Source of the DNA: Paenibacillus gorillae
GTDB lineage: Bacteria; Bacillota; Bacilli; Paenibacillales; Paenibacillaceae
NCBI RefSeq assembly: GCF_000513275.1
Contig: NZ_CBVJ010000134.1
Location: 1-64,000 of the forward strand
Direction of reading: 5' to 3'
DNA: 64,000 nt
Shown here: positions 44,291 through 52,691 of the stretch, one piece after another
How the letters are laid out: the number at the start of each line of letters is the position of its first letter
Position numbering within the stretch: the stretch's first letter is position 1
Made by a program: the position numbers and the translations under genes
The notes under the pieces: generated by a model
Database searches by the model: none
Seen by the model: only the letters and a program-made list of their open reading frames with translations
Told to the model about the DNA's origin: nothing

Positions 44291-44319
44291 ATTATAACAA
44301 ATGCTGCCACAATCGTCTA
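44291..44319 (-). promoter_or_regulatory. Putative nuo operon promoter
   Basis: Minus strand: TAGACG (44314-44319), 17-base spacer, perfect TATAAT (44291-44296). The -35 overlaps the last codons of the upstream ger permease gene. Confidence 0.6.
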
Positions 44320-45546
44320 TGACGGAGTTGCGTCTCCAGCTTGTCCCGCGCCGCTCTGTTGAGCCTTTCCGCCGCTCACAGCCGTGTTTGGCGCCTCATA
44401 AGAAGCCTTTACCGGATTGTCCCCTTTCGACCGGACAGAACGCTTGCCGGTTATGAGGGCAAAGAGCAGTAAAAGCATCGGAATAACGACACCGAGTGTT
44501 AGACTAAACGGGGTCCATATTCGCATGGAAAAAAATTCGGCATGCGCAGAATTGCGGTACACAGCAATTGATAAGGGAACAACGATGAAGACAAATGGAA
44601 CAATAAGCGGCCGGTAGGTTTTCAAATTGAGCATTTGAGCTGCCATCAGCGTAGCCCCGTAGAACGTCATCATCAGCTTCATAAATACAGTGCTCACCCA
44701 GACGATGGCTACCGTCACCTCCACCCGGACGATAACATCCTCCACGTTGATCGTTTTGGCCATATCGTATATTGCAAACGGGCTGCGGCGGGTTTCGTCG
44801 ACACCAAGCACGCCAAGCAGCAGTACGCTGATCCCGACGCTAAACACTGCAATGAACAAAGCAGAAAGCTTCAAGTGCTTGCGCAGCTTGGCTCGGTCGT
44901 TCTGCTTCACAAATGGAAAGAACATCGTCATGACGACGAATTCGCCCAGCGGGAAGCCCAGAATGGGATAGACGCCTTTAATTGGACGCAGCCAGCCATC
45001 ATAGAGAAATGGCTCAAAATTTTTCGGATCGAACTGATTGGTAAGCAGCAGCATAATGACCATAATGACCAGAAACGTCCAGCCGAACAGCAGTTCACCG
45101 GAGCGAGCGATCGTCTCAATGCCCAGATAAGCACCATAGGCAATGACGAACATGAACGTAGATGAAATAACCCAGCTCGGCGTTCCGGGAAGTACAGACA
45201 AGCCGAGAAAATCGACAATGTTCCGGAGGACGAGAGCACTGAGCAGCAGGAAGAAGCAGACGTAGAGCAGCGTCAGCACTCTTCCCAGCCAGCTTCCGAG
45301 TATTTTTTCCGTATATTGTGAAAGGGTCAGCCCCGGAAAGCGATCGGCCAGCGCCAAATAGAGCAGCAAAAACCAATAATTCATCGGACCTGCGATCGCC
45401 ATAGAGATCCAGGCATCCTGTCTGGCGATTGCGACTACGGCCGTCGGCACCATCAGACCCGCGGTGCCAAGCGCGTATAGAAACAGCATCTTGGCCAGCT
45501 GGCTGGCCCCTATGAATTGGTTGTTCAATCTGCTATTCCCGCTCAT
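44317..45546 (-). CDS. gerAB: Spore germination permease, GerAB family
   Basis: Inner spore membrane protein of 409 residues with about ten TM helices, APC-like fold; the B subunit of Ger-type germinant receptors binds the germinant. Early blocks QLAKMLFLYALGTAGLMVP and LSQYTEKILGSWLGR are typical, and the C-terminal ~35 residues are hydrophilic. The ATG at 45546 has GGAGG 7 bases upstream and overlaps the preceding small gene by four bases (ATGA). Ligand unknown. Named by homology; it could equally be called gerKB or another paralogue. Confidence 0.88.
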   Translation of the reverse strand: MSGNSRLNNQFIGASQLAKMLFLYALGTAGLMVPTAVVAIARQDAWISMAIAGPMNYWFLLLYLALADRFPGLTLSQYTEKILGSWLGRVLTLLYVCFFLLLSALVLRNIVDFLGLSVLPGTPSWVISSTFMFVIAYGAYLGIETIARSGELLFGWTFLVIMVIMLLLTNQFDPKNFEPFLYDGWLRPIKGVYPILGFPLGEFVVMTMFFPFVKQNDRAKLRKHLKLSALFIAVFSVGISVLLLGVLGVDETRRSPFAIYDMAKTINVEDVIVRVEVTVAIVWVSTVFMKLMMTFYGATLMAAQMLNLKTYRPLIVPFVFIVVPLSIAVYRNSAHAEFFSMRIWTPFSLTLGVVIPMLLLLFALITGKRSVRSKGDNPVKASYEAPNTAVSGGKAQQSGAGQAGDATPS

Positions 45547-45788
45547 TCCATTCCCTCCGTGATCCAGTCCGTAATCGGCTTGCTGATCGGCATATACAGC
45601 TCCGTTATCCAATCCACCGGATTGGGGACCTGCACCTGCATTAGCAGACATACACAATAAGCTGTACCCAGAACCAATATGACGATCGCCCAGACCGCCT
45701 CCCGGACCTGCCTCAGCTTCATTCGGCGGCGCACAATACCGATGCCCCAAAGAGCCGCCATTACAATGACCATAAACGAAAGCACCAT
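45543..45788 (-). CDS. Small membrane protein within the ger operon
   Basis: An 81-residue protein with two TM helices (VLSFMVIVMAALWGIGIV and VWAIVILVLGTAYCVCLLM), a basic cytoplasmic loop RRRMKLRQVRE between them, and a short acidic outside tail WITELYMPISKPITDWITEG. It is not A, B or C, but sits between gerAC and gerAB and is coupled to gerAB by ATGA. This fits the small D-type subunits reported for some ger operons. It is a real gene by position and coupling; its function is not known. Confidence 0.7.
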   Translation of the reverse strand: MVLSFMVIVMAALWGIGIVRRRMKLRQVREAVWAIVILVLGTAYCVCLLMQVQVPNPVDWITELYMPISKPITDWITEGME

Positions 45789-45798
45789 ACGCTTTTCC

Positions 45799-47040
45799 TC
45801 ATTTCACAATAGACTCTCCGCGGACCCCCGTATCGGTAATTTTCGTCTTCACCTTCAACTCATGACGGACCTTCGGATAGACCGTTTCCCAATCTTTATC
45901 GATGGATTTCCATAGAGATGGCTTTTGCATATAGATCAGCCTGCCCCAGCCGAATGTATCCAGCTTCAGCTTTTGCTGCAGCTTCACGATAACAGCCTGT
46001 ACTTCCTCTTCAATTGCCTTATCGATTAATTTGCCGATCGTATCGAGCTCCGTTTCCTTATCTACCGGCAAATCGGGGCACATGATCTCCTTCACGCTGC
46101 CTTCCGGCCGGATATCGACCTTTATAATGGGCAGGCCATCCCCGGACTTGCGCGGCGTCATTTTCACTTTCGCATCGTTAATCTCGACCATTAAGTAACC
46201 GTCGGAATCGGGACAATTCGTCTTCATGACCGTACTTCTGACCTTGCTCAGCATCCAGGACAAACCCTGCGATTCTTTTACAGTCAAAAAGCCCTTTAAC
46301 TTACCTTCCTTCAAGACCGCCATCGTACTGAGCTTTGGCTGAACGTCCGGATGAATCCGCTTCATGTTTTTCTCATCATTCCCAGCCGTCGCATCGCCTT
46401 CAAGTGTAATAGCCGGAATCGCGACCTGCTGTTTTTCTTGTAAAGCCATGCGGGTAATGTCCTGTACCCTGACCATGTAGTCCATGCCGAGCGCACTCTC
46501 GTTAATTTCAAGCGTATCGTACATTTGATTAGCCGGAATCGCATCCATTTGTGTGGTCGTCTGAAGCATTTGCTCGGCTGTAGCACCTCTGGCAATCATC
46601 ACCGCAATGTCACCCCGGATATCGGGATTACGCTCGATAAGATCCAGCAGCGGATAAACGCCCTTCCGAGCGGCCTGTTCTCCGATAATAAGAAGCCGCG
46701 TATGAGAGAAAAAAAGCCTCCGCGACGTCTTGCGGGTCATCTTGCGAATCGCCTCGAACAGCGTATCCCCCGTTTCTGTAAAGGTTGTTACCGCCATCCC
46801 TTCCGCCGCAAGTTTGTTGCCCGCAGCCGCGTTCTGAGCCAGGACCGTCTGCATCGTCACGCGCAACTGCTGCTTGCCCGTCGGATCGCTATCGATGCCC
46901 ATAGCCATTACGACACTCAGACGGTCAAGATAGCGCAAATCCCAGCAGCTGTTCAGCAAGACCATCGCCAGTAGCAGCAATGCCACGGCACCCGCAATTT
47001 TTGCTCTGCGTCTGAATGACAGGGGAAGGCAGTTCCTCAT
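45799..47040 (-). CDS. gerAC: Spore germination lipoprotein, Ger(x)C family
   Basis: Germinant receptor C subunit of 413 residues. The lipobox LLNSC puts the lipidated Cys at residue 32, followed by WDLRYLDRLSVVMAMGID, the classic GerAC start. The C-terminal domain includes KLQQKLKLDTFGWGRLIY. The start overlaps the gerAA stop in ATGA. Confidence 0.92.
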   Translation of the reverse strand: MRNCLPLSFRRRAKIAGAVALLLLAMVLLNSCWDLRYLDRLSVVMAMGIDSDPTGKQQLRVTMQTVLAQNAAAGNKLAAEGMAVTTFTETGDTLFEAIRKMTRKTSRRLFFSHTRLLIIGEQAARKGVYPLLDLIERNPDIRGDIAVMIARGATAEQMLQTTTQMDAIPANQMYDTLEINESALGMDYMVRVQDITRMALQEKQQVAIPAITLEGDATAGNDEKNMKRIHPDVQPKLSTMAVLKEGKLKGFLTVKESQGLSWMLSKVRSTVMKTNCPDSDGYLMVEINDAKVKMTPRKSGDGLPIIKVDIRPEGSVKEIMCPDLPVDKETELDTIGKLIDKAIEEEVQAVIVKLQQKLKLDTFGWGRLIYMQKPSLWKSIDKDWETVYPKVRHELKVKTKITDTGVRGESIVK

Positions 47041-48650
47041 TGCACCGGCTCCTGTCCTTCAAGCTCCTTCGTATCCATGTCCGCGCGCACCAGATTATCG
47101 ACAGCAATGGCCTGCGGGCGCTCCTTCATCATCCAAATGGGAGCCCGCAGGAGCGTATCCTTCCAATCCTTCCGAAACATTGGCGAGAACGGCTTCATAT
47201 ACGGCATGCCTAAAGAGCGCAAATTACTGAGGTGCAACAGCAGGAGCAGCAGCACAATTGAAATGCCGTAAAAGCCAAGCGTAGATGCAGCCATCAGCAG
47301 CAAAAACCGCAAGAGGCGCGCTGCGATGCCCAGATTATAGGTCGGCGAGACGAAGCTGGTAATCGCTGTAAAAGCAACAACGATAACGACGGGCGGCGAG
47401 ACGATACCGGCTTCCACAACCGATTGTCCGATAACCATACCGCCTACAATGGAGATTGCGTTGCCTACGATGGTCGGCATTCGCACAACCGCCTCACGCA
47501 ATATTTCAAATACCAGCTCCATAATGAAAGCTTCCAAATAGACAGGGAAGGGAACCCCTTCACGCTGTGCTACCAGCTTCAAGAGCAGTGGCGTTGGAAT
47601 CATCTCCTGATGATACCCGACAACAGCGACGTAGACTGAAGGCATTACTAGAGCCAATACGTATGAGAAGAAGCGAAGCAAACGTAAAAAGGTAGCGACG
47701 TCATAGCGCTGATAATAATCCTCCGCCGCTTGAAAAAACATATTCAACTCCGTAGGGACAACAAGTACAAAGGGTGTCCCGTCTACCAGAATGGCAATGC
47801 GGCCTTCCAGCAGATTGGAGGCGATGACGTCGGGGCGTTCATTGTTCAGTATTGTTGGAAAAGGCGTCCACTTCTGATCAGTGATCAGCTCTTCGATATA
47901 GCTGCTCTCCAATATGCCGTCAATATCGATCGCATCAAGCCGGTCACGCAAATCCTGCAGCGTGTCCTCACTCGCCAAGCCCTTCATGTACATGATGCAG
48001 ACAGGGGTCTGCGTCTCACGACCAATCGTTTTTTGCTCCATCCAAAGCTTGGGGCTTCTAATCTTTCGCCGGATCAGGGCCGTATTGACACGCAAGGCTT
48101 CGACAAAACCTTCCCGGGGGCCGCGAATCGCAGTCTCGGTCTTCGGCTCCTCCACCGCGCGCCTTTCACCCCCTACGCAGGAAGATGTCAGCGCGGTATT
48201 GCATCCGTCCAGCAATATAAGCGCGTTGCCGAGAAATAATCCTTCAAACAGCTTCTTCCAATCTTTCGCCTCTTCCACCCGGCCTGCCGCCACTATTTTA
48301 TTTTTCAACTCATCCTGTACTTTTGCCGGGTCGCTTGGTCTCGCCTGGAACGGGACGGATAACATCGGCTGAATGATTGATTCATTCATGCGGTATTCAT
48401 CAACTAAGCCCTGCACATAAATGAGCGCAGCTTCAATGGATCCGCCCTCTCCTTCGAGCGAAAGCTCGCGGACGACGATATCATTGCTGTTGCCCATCTC
48501 GGATTGCAGCTGCTTAATATTAGCAGCGAGTACGGGAGACAACGGCTCCTGCTCATAGTCGCCTAATTGATTTTGCTGAACCTCTTTTTCTCTATCCTCT
48601 TGTTTCTTTGATTTCTTTCGGCCTCGGCTGAGCATATAATCACTGAACAT
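47037..48650 (-). CDS. gerAA: Spore germination protein, GerA (A subunit) family
   Basis: Receptor A subunit of 537 residues. A basic, soluble N-terminal ~280 residues precedes five or so TM helices (FSYVLALVMPSVYVAVVGYH, AIVGG-type IGQSVVEAGIVSPPVVIVVAF). GRIAILVDGTPFVLVVPTE and PTIVGNAISIVGG are family motifs. The ATG at 48650 has GGAGG 10 bases upstream. First gene of a four-gene receptor operon (A, C, small, B). Confidence 0.9.
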   Translation of the reverse strand: MFSDYMLSRGRKKSKKQEDREKEVQQNQLGDYEQEPLSPVLAANIKQLQSEMGNSNDIVVRELSLEGEGGSIEAALIYVQGLVDEYRMNESIIQPMLSVPFQARPSDPAKVQDELKNKIVAAGRVEEAKDWKKLFEGLFLGNALILLDGCNTALTSSCVGGERRAVEEPKTETAIRGPREGFVEALRVNTALIRRKIRSPKLWMEQKTIGRETQTPVCIMYMKGLASEDTLQDLRDRLDAIDIDGILESSYIEELITDQKWTPFPTILNNERPDVIASNLLEGRIAILVDGTPFVLVVPTELNMFFQAAEDYYQRYDVATFLRLLRFFSYVLALVMPSVYVAVVGYHQEMIPTPLLLKLVAQREGVPFPVYLEAFIMELVFEILREAVVRMPTIVGNAISIVGGMVIGQSVVEAGIVSPPVVIVVAFTAITSFVSPTYNLGIAARLLRFLLLMAASTLGFYGISIVLLLLLLHLSNLRSLGMPYMKPFSPMFRKDWKDTLLRAPIWMMKERPQAIAVDNLVRADMDTKELEGQEPVQ

Positions 48651-48689
48651 CTTTTCGTTCCCTCCTGCCGCGCGTCCATTAGTACCAAT

Positions 48690-48718
48690 TAGGATATCTA
48701 TTTCATGGAATAATATGC
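48690..48718 (-). promoter_or_regulatory. Sigma-G-like promoter of the ger operon
   Basis: Minus strand: GCATA (48714-48718), 17-base spacer, TATCCTA (48690-48696), against the sigma-G pattern GNATR-N17-CATNNTA. One mismatch in the -10. Germinant receptor operons are normally sigma-G dependent. Confidence 0.5.
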
Positions 48719-48765
48719 GTCTCACGAGATTTGGGCGCGTACAAAAGCAGAACGATTGGCATAGC

Positions 48766-48808
48766 AAAAAAACTGTCTGACGGGATATACTTCTACCCGA
48801 AAGACAGT
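48766..48808 (-). terminator. Terminator of the chemoreceptor gene
   Basis: Minus strand: ACTGTCT and CGGG pair with CCCG and AGACAGT and are followed by TTTTTTT. It lies about 50 bases after the stop at 48860. Confidence 0.88.
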
Positions 48809-48859
48809 CTCTCGCCTTGCCTTGCATCGTTTCTTACCATAACTAATTAGGATGAAAAA

Positions 48860-51082
48860 TTAACGATGGCGTGATTCCGTCAGCTTGAATTGACCGACAA
48901 GCTGCTGAAGAAATCTCGTAATCGACTCTACACTCTCTGATGTATGGCGGACATTTGCCATTTCAACAATTAACTCCTGTACCCTTCCTTCTACATTGGA
49001 GGATACTTTACGGTTTGTTTTGCTAACCACAGCAATCCTCTCCATCAGCTGCACGACCTCATCAACGACCTGTGTCTTGCGGTTGTCTTCATTTTGCGCC
49101 GATTGCAGCGTGCTGGCAGCGGCGGCAACCAATTGCGTTCCTTCCTCGACGACCTGCGTCCCTTCGTCCATTGAAGTATAGGCCTGCTTCGCTTCCTCAT
49201 AGATTTGGTGCGTAATGCCATGTACCTCTTCCGTCGACTTGCGGGTTAAATCCGCAAGCTTACGGATTTCTGCGGCTACGACCGCAAAGCCTCTTCCCTG
49301 CTCGCCAACCCGTGCCGCTTCGATAGATGCGTTAAGCGCAAGCAAATTCGTCTGCGCTGAAATCTCCTCGATAACTTGCAGTACACCGCGAATTTCATCT
49401 ACCGTATGCATGAATCGGCGAATCGTATCATTCGTGTCGCCAACCTTTGAAGAAATATGGTGCATCTTCTCGCCGATCCGATCTACTTCGGATTGCGCTA
49501 CCGCAATTTGCTCTGCTGCCTGTAGCTCCAATGCGCGAAGCGTATCTCTCATCGCATCCGCGGCATCCTTCGCCATATCGATGTCCTTCAGCTGCAAGCG
49601 AATGCTGCCGATCATTTCGCCAACCTGTCCGCTTACCCGTTCCGTCGATTTGGCGGTAACTACCGCCGATTCATTCATCGTATGCTGGCTGGACAGTACA
49701 TCCGATGCAGCGAGCTTCACCTGCAGCATGATGCCCTCCAGAGAATCGATCATATTGTTGATCCATTTCGCCAGTTCTCTGGACTCGTCATTATCAAATT
49801 CAGTGAGCTTTAGCCGCTGCGTCAAGTCTCCCTTTCCTTCCGCATTGATGCGGATAAAACGGTTAATTCGGCTTAAATGCCCAACTACGCGATTCGATTC
49901 TTTACGCTGCAGCGTCCCCGATATGACTAGTCCGAACAGAAGCGCAAACCCGCCTGCAGCGGCACCCGTCACCCAAGGTGAAGCCTGACTGGCAAGAAAA
50001 CCTACAAGGACAACCGTCAATATCGCTTGTATGAATAGCAGCCGCTGCTGAACCCTGCGCTGACGCCATTCGATGCTGCGAATGCGATATACCTCTTCCA
50101 AATCCCCCTCGCACATCATTCCCCACACATCGGGACAATGCGGAAGCTGGAACGTTACCCCTTTGCCAATAACCGGGATATGACGATAATCAGAATATCC
50201 CGGAAATTCAACGAATAGGTTGCTGCCGTTCCGAATGGTATTCGTGACACCCGGATGAAGCTCTCCTGTAGCCGGATCAGTGAAAATAATTTCAAGCTCC
50301 GTATGCTCCTTAATCGATACGATGCCCCAGTCCGTCGTCACGCCATCCTTCAAATTCTCGCCATGCGTAAATGTGTGGTCCTCAAACCGGCTTCTCGACA
50401 AAGCCGTACCAAGCGCTATATGGCTGTTCAACTGAGGCTTCGCCATGAACAAGTAGTTGTCACCGGAGTCCGGGTACACATGACCTGATTCCCTTTGAAT
50501 CAAATCACCCAAGACGTCGTTCGGCACCCGTCCGCAGACCGCTCCCCGATATTCACCAGCCACGATAAGCGGCTGCAGAAACGTCAGTGTCATTTTATCG
50601 TGGAAGCTGGACGACCTCGGCCCCAGCTCTAATGTAATCGGATCTCCGTACGGACCATAAAGGCAGGACTTAGGCTGACCACTGCTGTGAAGATGCTGTA
50701 AACCTGGAAACAAGTCTGTATCTGCGCCGTAACCGTTTCCCTCGTGCTTCTGATATGTAGAATAAATAACCTCATTGGCTATGTTCAGAACGAAGATTTC
50801 GGTGAAATCCATTCCTCTTAAATATGTTCGCTCCAGCAAGCGTGAGGCTGCTTGCCGTTGTACATCTGTGATCGCTTCGCTGTCTGCCGGCAAATAGGGC
50901 CCTAGCTGTTCGGCCAGTTTCTTCATATGTCCCCAGTATTCATGGGCCCATGACATGAGCAGCTCTTTACGGGTATCTGCAATACCTTCGAATATCTGTT
51001 CTACGTCATCTTTCAATTTACTGTTAAGCCGCCATGAAATCCATAGAGGCAGCCCTTTCTTCGCGCCTAACCAGTCAAACAT
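48860..51082 (-). CDS. Methyl-accepting chemotaxis protein with N-terminal soluble sensor
   Basis: Chemoreceptor of 740 residues. The N-terminal ~340 residues are soluble, Cache/PAS-like (FVLNIANEVIYST; GRVPNDVLGDLIQ) and contain several Cys (CLYGPYGDP, AVCGRV, HCPDVWGMMCEGD). A two-helix TM hairpin lies at about 350-395 (LLFIQAILTVVLVGFLA, GGFALLFGLVISG), then a HAMP-like segment and a full signalling domain with the tip EISAQTNLLALNASIEAARVG. No N-terminal TM helix or signal peptide is visible, so the sensor would face the cytoplasm. The ATG at 51082, 6 bases after GTGGGGG, is preferred over two upstream ATGs. Ligand unknown. Confidence 0.9.
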   Translation of the reverse strand: MFDWLGAKKGLPLWISWRLNSKLKDDVEQIFEGIADTRKELLMSWAHEYWGHMKKLAEQLGPYLPADSEAITDVQRQAASRLLERTYLRGMDFTEIFVLNIANEVIYSTYQKHEGNGYGADTDLFPGLQHLHSSGQPKSCLYGPYGDPITLELGPRSSSFHDKMTLTFLQPLIVAGEYRGAVCGRVPNDVLGDLIQRESGHVYPDSGDNYLFMAKPQLNSHIALGTALSRSRFEDHTFTHGENLKDGVTTDWGIVSIKEHTELEIIFTDPATGELHPGVTNTIRNGSNLFVEFPGYSDYRHIPVIGKGVTFQLPHCPDVWGMMCEGDLEEVYRIRSIEWRQRRVQQRLLFIQAILTVVLVGFLASQASPWVTGAAAGGFALLFGLVISGTLQRKESNRVVGHLSRINRFIRINAEGKGDLTQRLKLTEFDNDESRELAKWINNMIDSLEGIMLQVKLAASDVLSSQHTMNESAVVTAKSTERVSGQVGEMIGSIRLQLKDIDMAKDAADAMRDTLRALELQAAEQIAVAQSEVDRIGEKMHHISSKVGDTNDTIRRFMHTVDEIRGVLQVIEEISAQTNLLALNASIEAARVGEQGRGFAVVAAEIRKLADLTRKSTEEVHGITHQIYEEAKQAYTSMDEGTQVVEEGTQLVAAAASTLQSAQNEDNRKTQVVDEVVQLMERIAVVSKTNRKVSSNVEGRVQELIVEMANVRHTSESVESITRFLQQLVGQFKLTESRHR

Positions 51083-51206
51083 GCGCATCCCCCACATCCT
51101 GTGTCGTACGATCTCATGTCAACAATATTAACATAAAATAGTTCTTATCACATCCATTGCAGGGCTTTTTTGATAAATTTATTTATGTATAAAGTACTAT
51201 GAACGC

Positions 51207-51256
51207 AAAAAAATCAATCAAACATGAATAGTAACATGTTAAATTGATTGTTTTTG
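51207..51256. terminator. Bidirectional-looking terminator
   Basis: AATCAAT/ATTGATT and AACATG/CATGTT form nested stems, with T7 on the minus side and GTTTTTG on the plus side. It probably ends the phosphatase gene (stop 51330). The rest of 51083-51329 is AT-rich and holds no gene. Confidence 0.7.
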
Positions 51257-51329
51257 TCATAATTATGATTTTTTAACTCAACATTAACCTATTACCTTAC
51301 TCTATTATTGTCCTATATGTAAGGGAAGA

Positions 51330-52115
51330 TCACTTTCGAAATAAAGAACGAAAGGAGCTCCAACCCTTATGCCGGCGTTCCGACTGGCGAATCGCTGTCA
51401 TACCGACCTCTTTATTGTGCAAGAGCAGCTCGGCATTGCGCGCATAGGCAGCAGCTGTACTTACGCCAAGCACCTCTTCCGTTTTCTCGAACGACTCCCG
51501 CATTCTGAAGCCCCGCCAAGCAAGATTATGGGCGTCGGAAGCAATAAAATGAATGAGGCCCTGACGGCAAAGCTCCCATGAAATACGTTCAATCTCCCGT
51601 CCGAACCCTCCGAGCAAGGAATGACTCGTTACTTGCGCGAATGCGCCGAGCTCTATTAATGCTGCAAGACGTTCCGGGTGCTTCACGACTTCGGCATTCC
51701 GTTCCGGATGCGCAATGATAGGTTTGATGCCAGCTAGACAAAGCTCATAGACGATGTGCTCCATCGCATTCGGAATACGGGAATGCGGCATTTCTAACAG
51801 CATGTAATCGGAATTTGCTAGTTTAAGCAGATTTCCCTCATCCAAGTGGGCAAGGAGCTCTTCATGGATATGTATTTCTTGACCTGCATGAACCATTAAA
51901 GGTATGTCTTGCTTGTTCAATCGGTCATTCAGCTCATTAACCAGCGCTAATACCTGATCGGCATCGTTTTTGTATTTCCGGTCGTAATGATGAGGCGTTG
52001 CAATAATATCGGTAATGCCTTCAGCAACAGCAGCACGGGCTAGCATCAATGAATCGGCCCAGTCAGCGGCGCCGTCATCGATCCCTGGCAAGATATGCGA
52101 ATGTATATCGATCAT
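51330..52115 (-). CDS. PHP-type tyrosine-protein phosphatase (CpsB/CapC/YwqE family)
   Basis: Metal-dependent phosphatase of 261 residues. The PHP motifs are clear: IDIHSHILPGIDDGA at the start, TPHHYDRKY, GQEIHIHEE, IAHPERNAEV and ASDAHNLAWR, which supply His/Asp ligands for a multi-metal site. Relatives dephosphorylate BY-kinases that control polysaccharide synthesis, yet no such kinase is in the window. The ATG at 52115 has GAGAGG 10 bases upstream; a GTG seven codons earlier is less likely. Confidence 0.9.
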   Translation of the reverse strand: MIDIHSHILPGIDDGAADWADSLMLARAAVAEGITDIIATPHHYDRKYKNDADQVLALVNELNDRLNKQDIPLMVHAGQEIHIHEELLAHLDEGNLLKLANSDYMLLEMPHSRIPNAMEHIVYELCLAGIKPIIAHPERNAEVVKHPERLAALIELGAFAQVTSHSLLGGFGREIERISWELCRQGLIHFIASDAHNLAWRGFRMRESFEKTEEVLGVSTAAAYARNAELLLHNKEVGMTAIRQSERRHKGWSSFRSLFRK

Positions 52116-52216
52116 TGGAGCGGTACCTCTCTTCACGTTCAGTTTCCTTACACTCCATTGTGGGATACAGCGCCGTTACTGTCAAACGCCCGGAGCCCCA
52201 ATTTTGAGACTGAAAA

Positions 52217-52258
52217 GAAAAACACCGCCCAAGCTCAGTATTGAGACTTGAACGGTGC
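52217..52258 (-). terminator. Terminator of the atp operon
   Basis: Minus strand: CACCGTTCAAGTCTC pairs imperfectly with GAGCTTGGGCGGTG and is followed by TTTTTCTTTT. It starts about 10 bases after the atpC stop. Confidence 0.88.
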
Positions 52259-52268
52259 TTATTGTAAA

Positions 52269-52667
52269 TTAACGCTCGCTGACGTTGATCCGGTTCATCG
52301 CACGCTGCAGAGCAAGCTCTGCCCGGCGATAATCGATTTCGTCGCGCTTTGCAGCCAGACGCTGCTGGGCACGTTCTTTCGCGGATTGCGCACGGTTAAT
52401 ATCGATATTAGTCGCGAGCTCAGCGCTCTCGGCAAGAATAACGATTTTATCCTTGCGGACTTCAATAAAGCCGCCGCTTGCCGCGATAACGTCCACTTTG
52501 TTATCACGTTTGATGACGATCGGAGCAATACGCAGCGCCGTAACAAGCGGAATGTGATTCGGCAAAATGCCGAGCTCGCCTTCCACGCCCGTAACGCTAA
52601 CCATATTAGCTGTTTCTGCGTAAACTTTGCGTTCCGGTGTTACGATTTCTACTAAAAACGTACTCAT
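52269..52667 (-). CDS. atpC: ATP synthase subunit epsilon
   Basis: Central-stalk subunit of 132 residues: N-terminal beta-sandwich (VEIVTPERKVYAE, GVEGELGILPNHIPLVTAL) and a C-terminal helix pair rich in Ala/Arg that can inhibit ATP hydrolysis. The ATG has GGAGG upstream. Last gene of the operon. Confidence 0.95.
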   Translation of the reverse strand: MSTFLVEIVTPERKVYAETANMVSVTGVEGELGILPNHIPLVTALRIAPIVIKRDNKVDVIAASGGFIEVRKDKIVILAESAELATNIDINRAQSAKERAQQRLAAKRDEIDYRRAELALQRAMNRINVSER

Positions 52668-52691
52668 GTGGATTCCTCCCGCCTTTCGCTA

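Noticed and set aside
51083..51200. TTGACA near 51118 as the chemoreceptor promoter
   Set aside because: The hexamer 17 bases downstream is not a -10 and falls on the SD; no sigma-D type site was found either.
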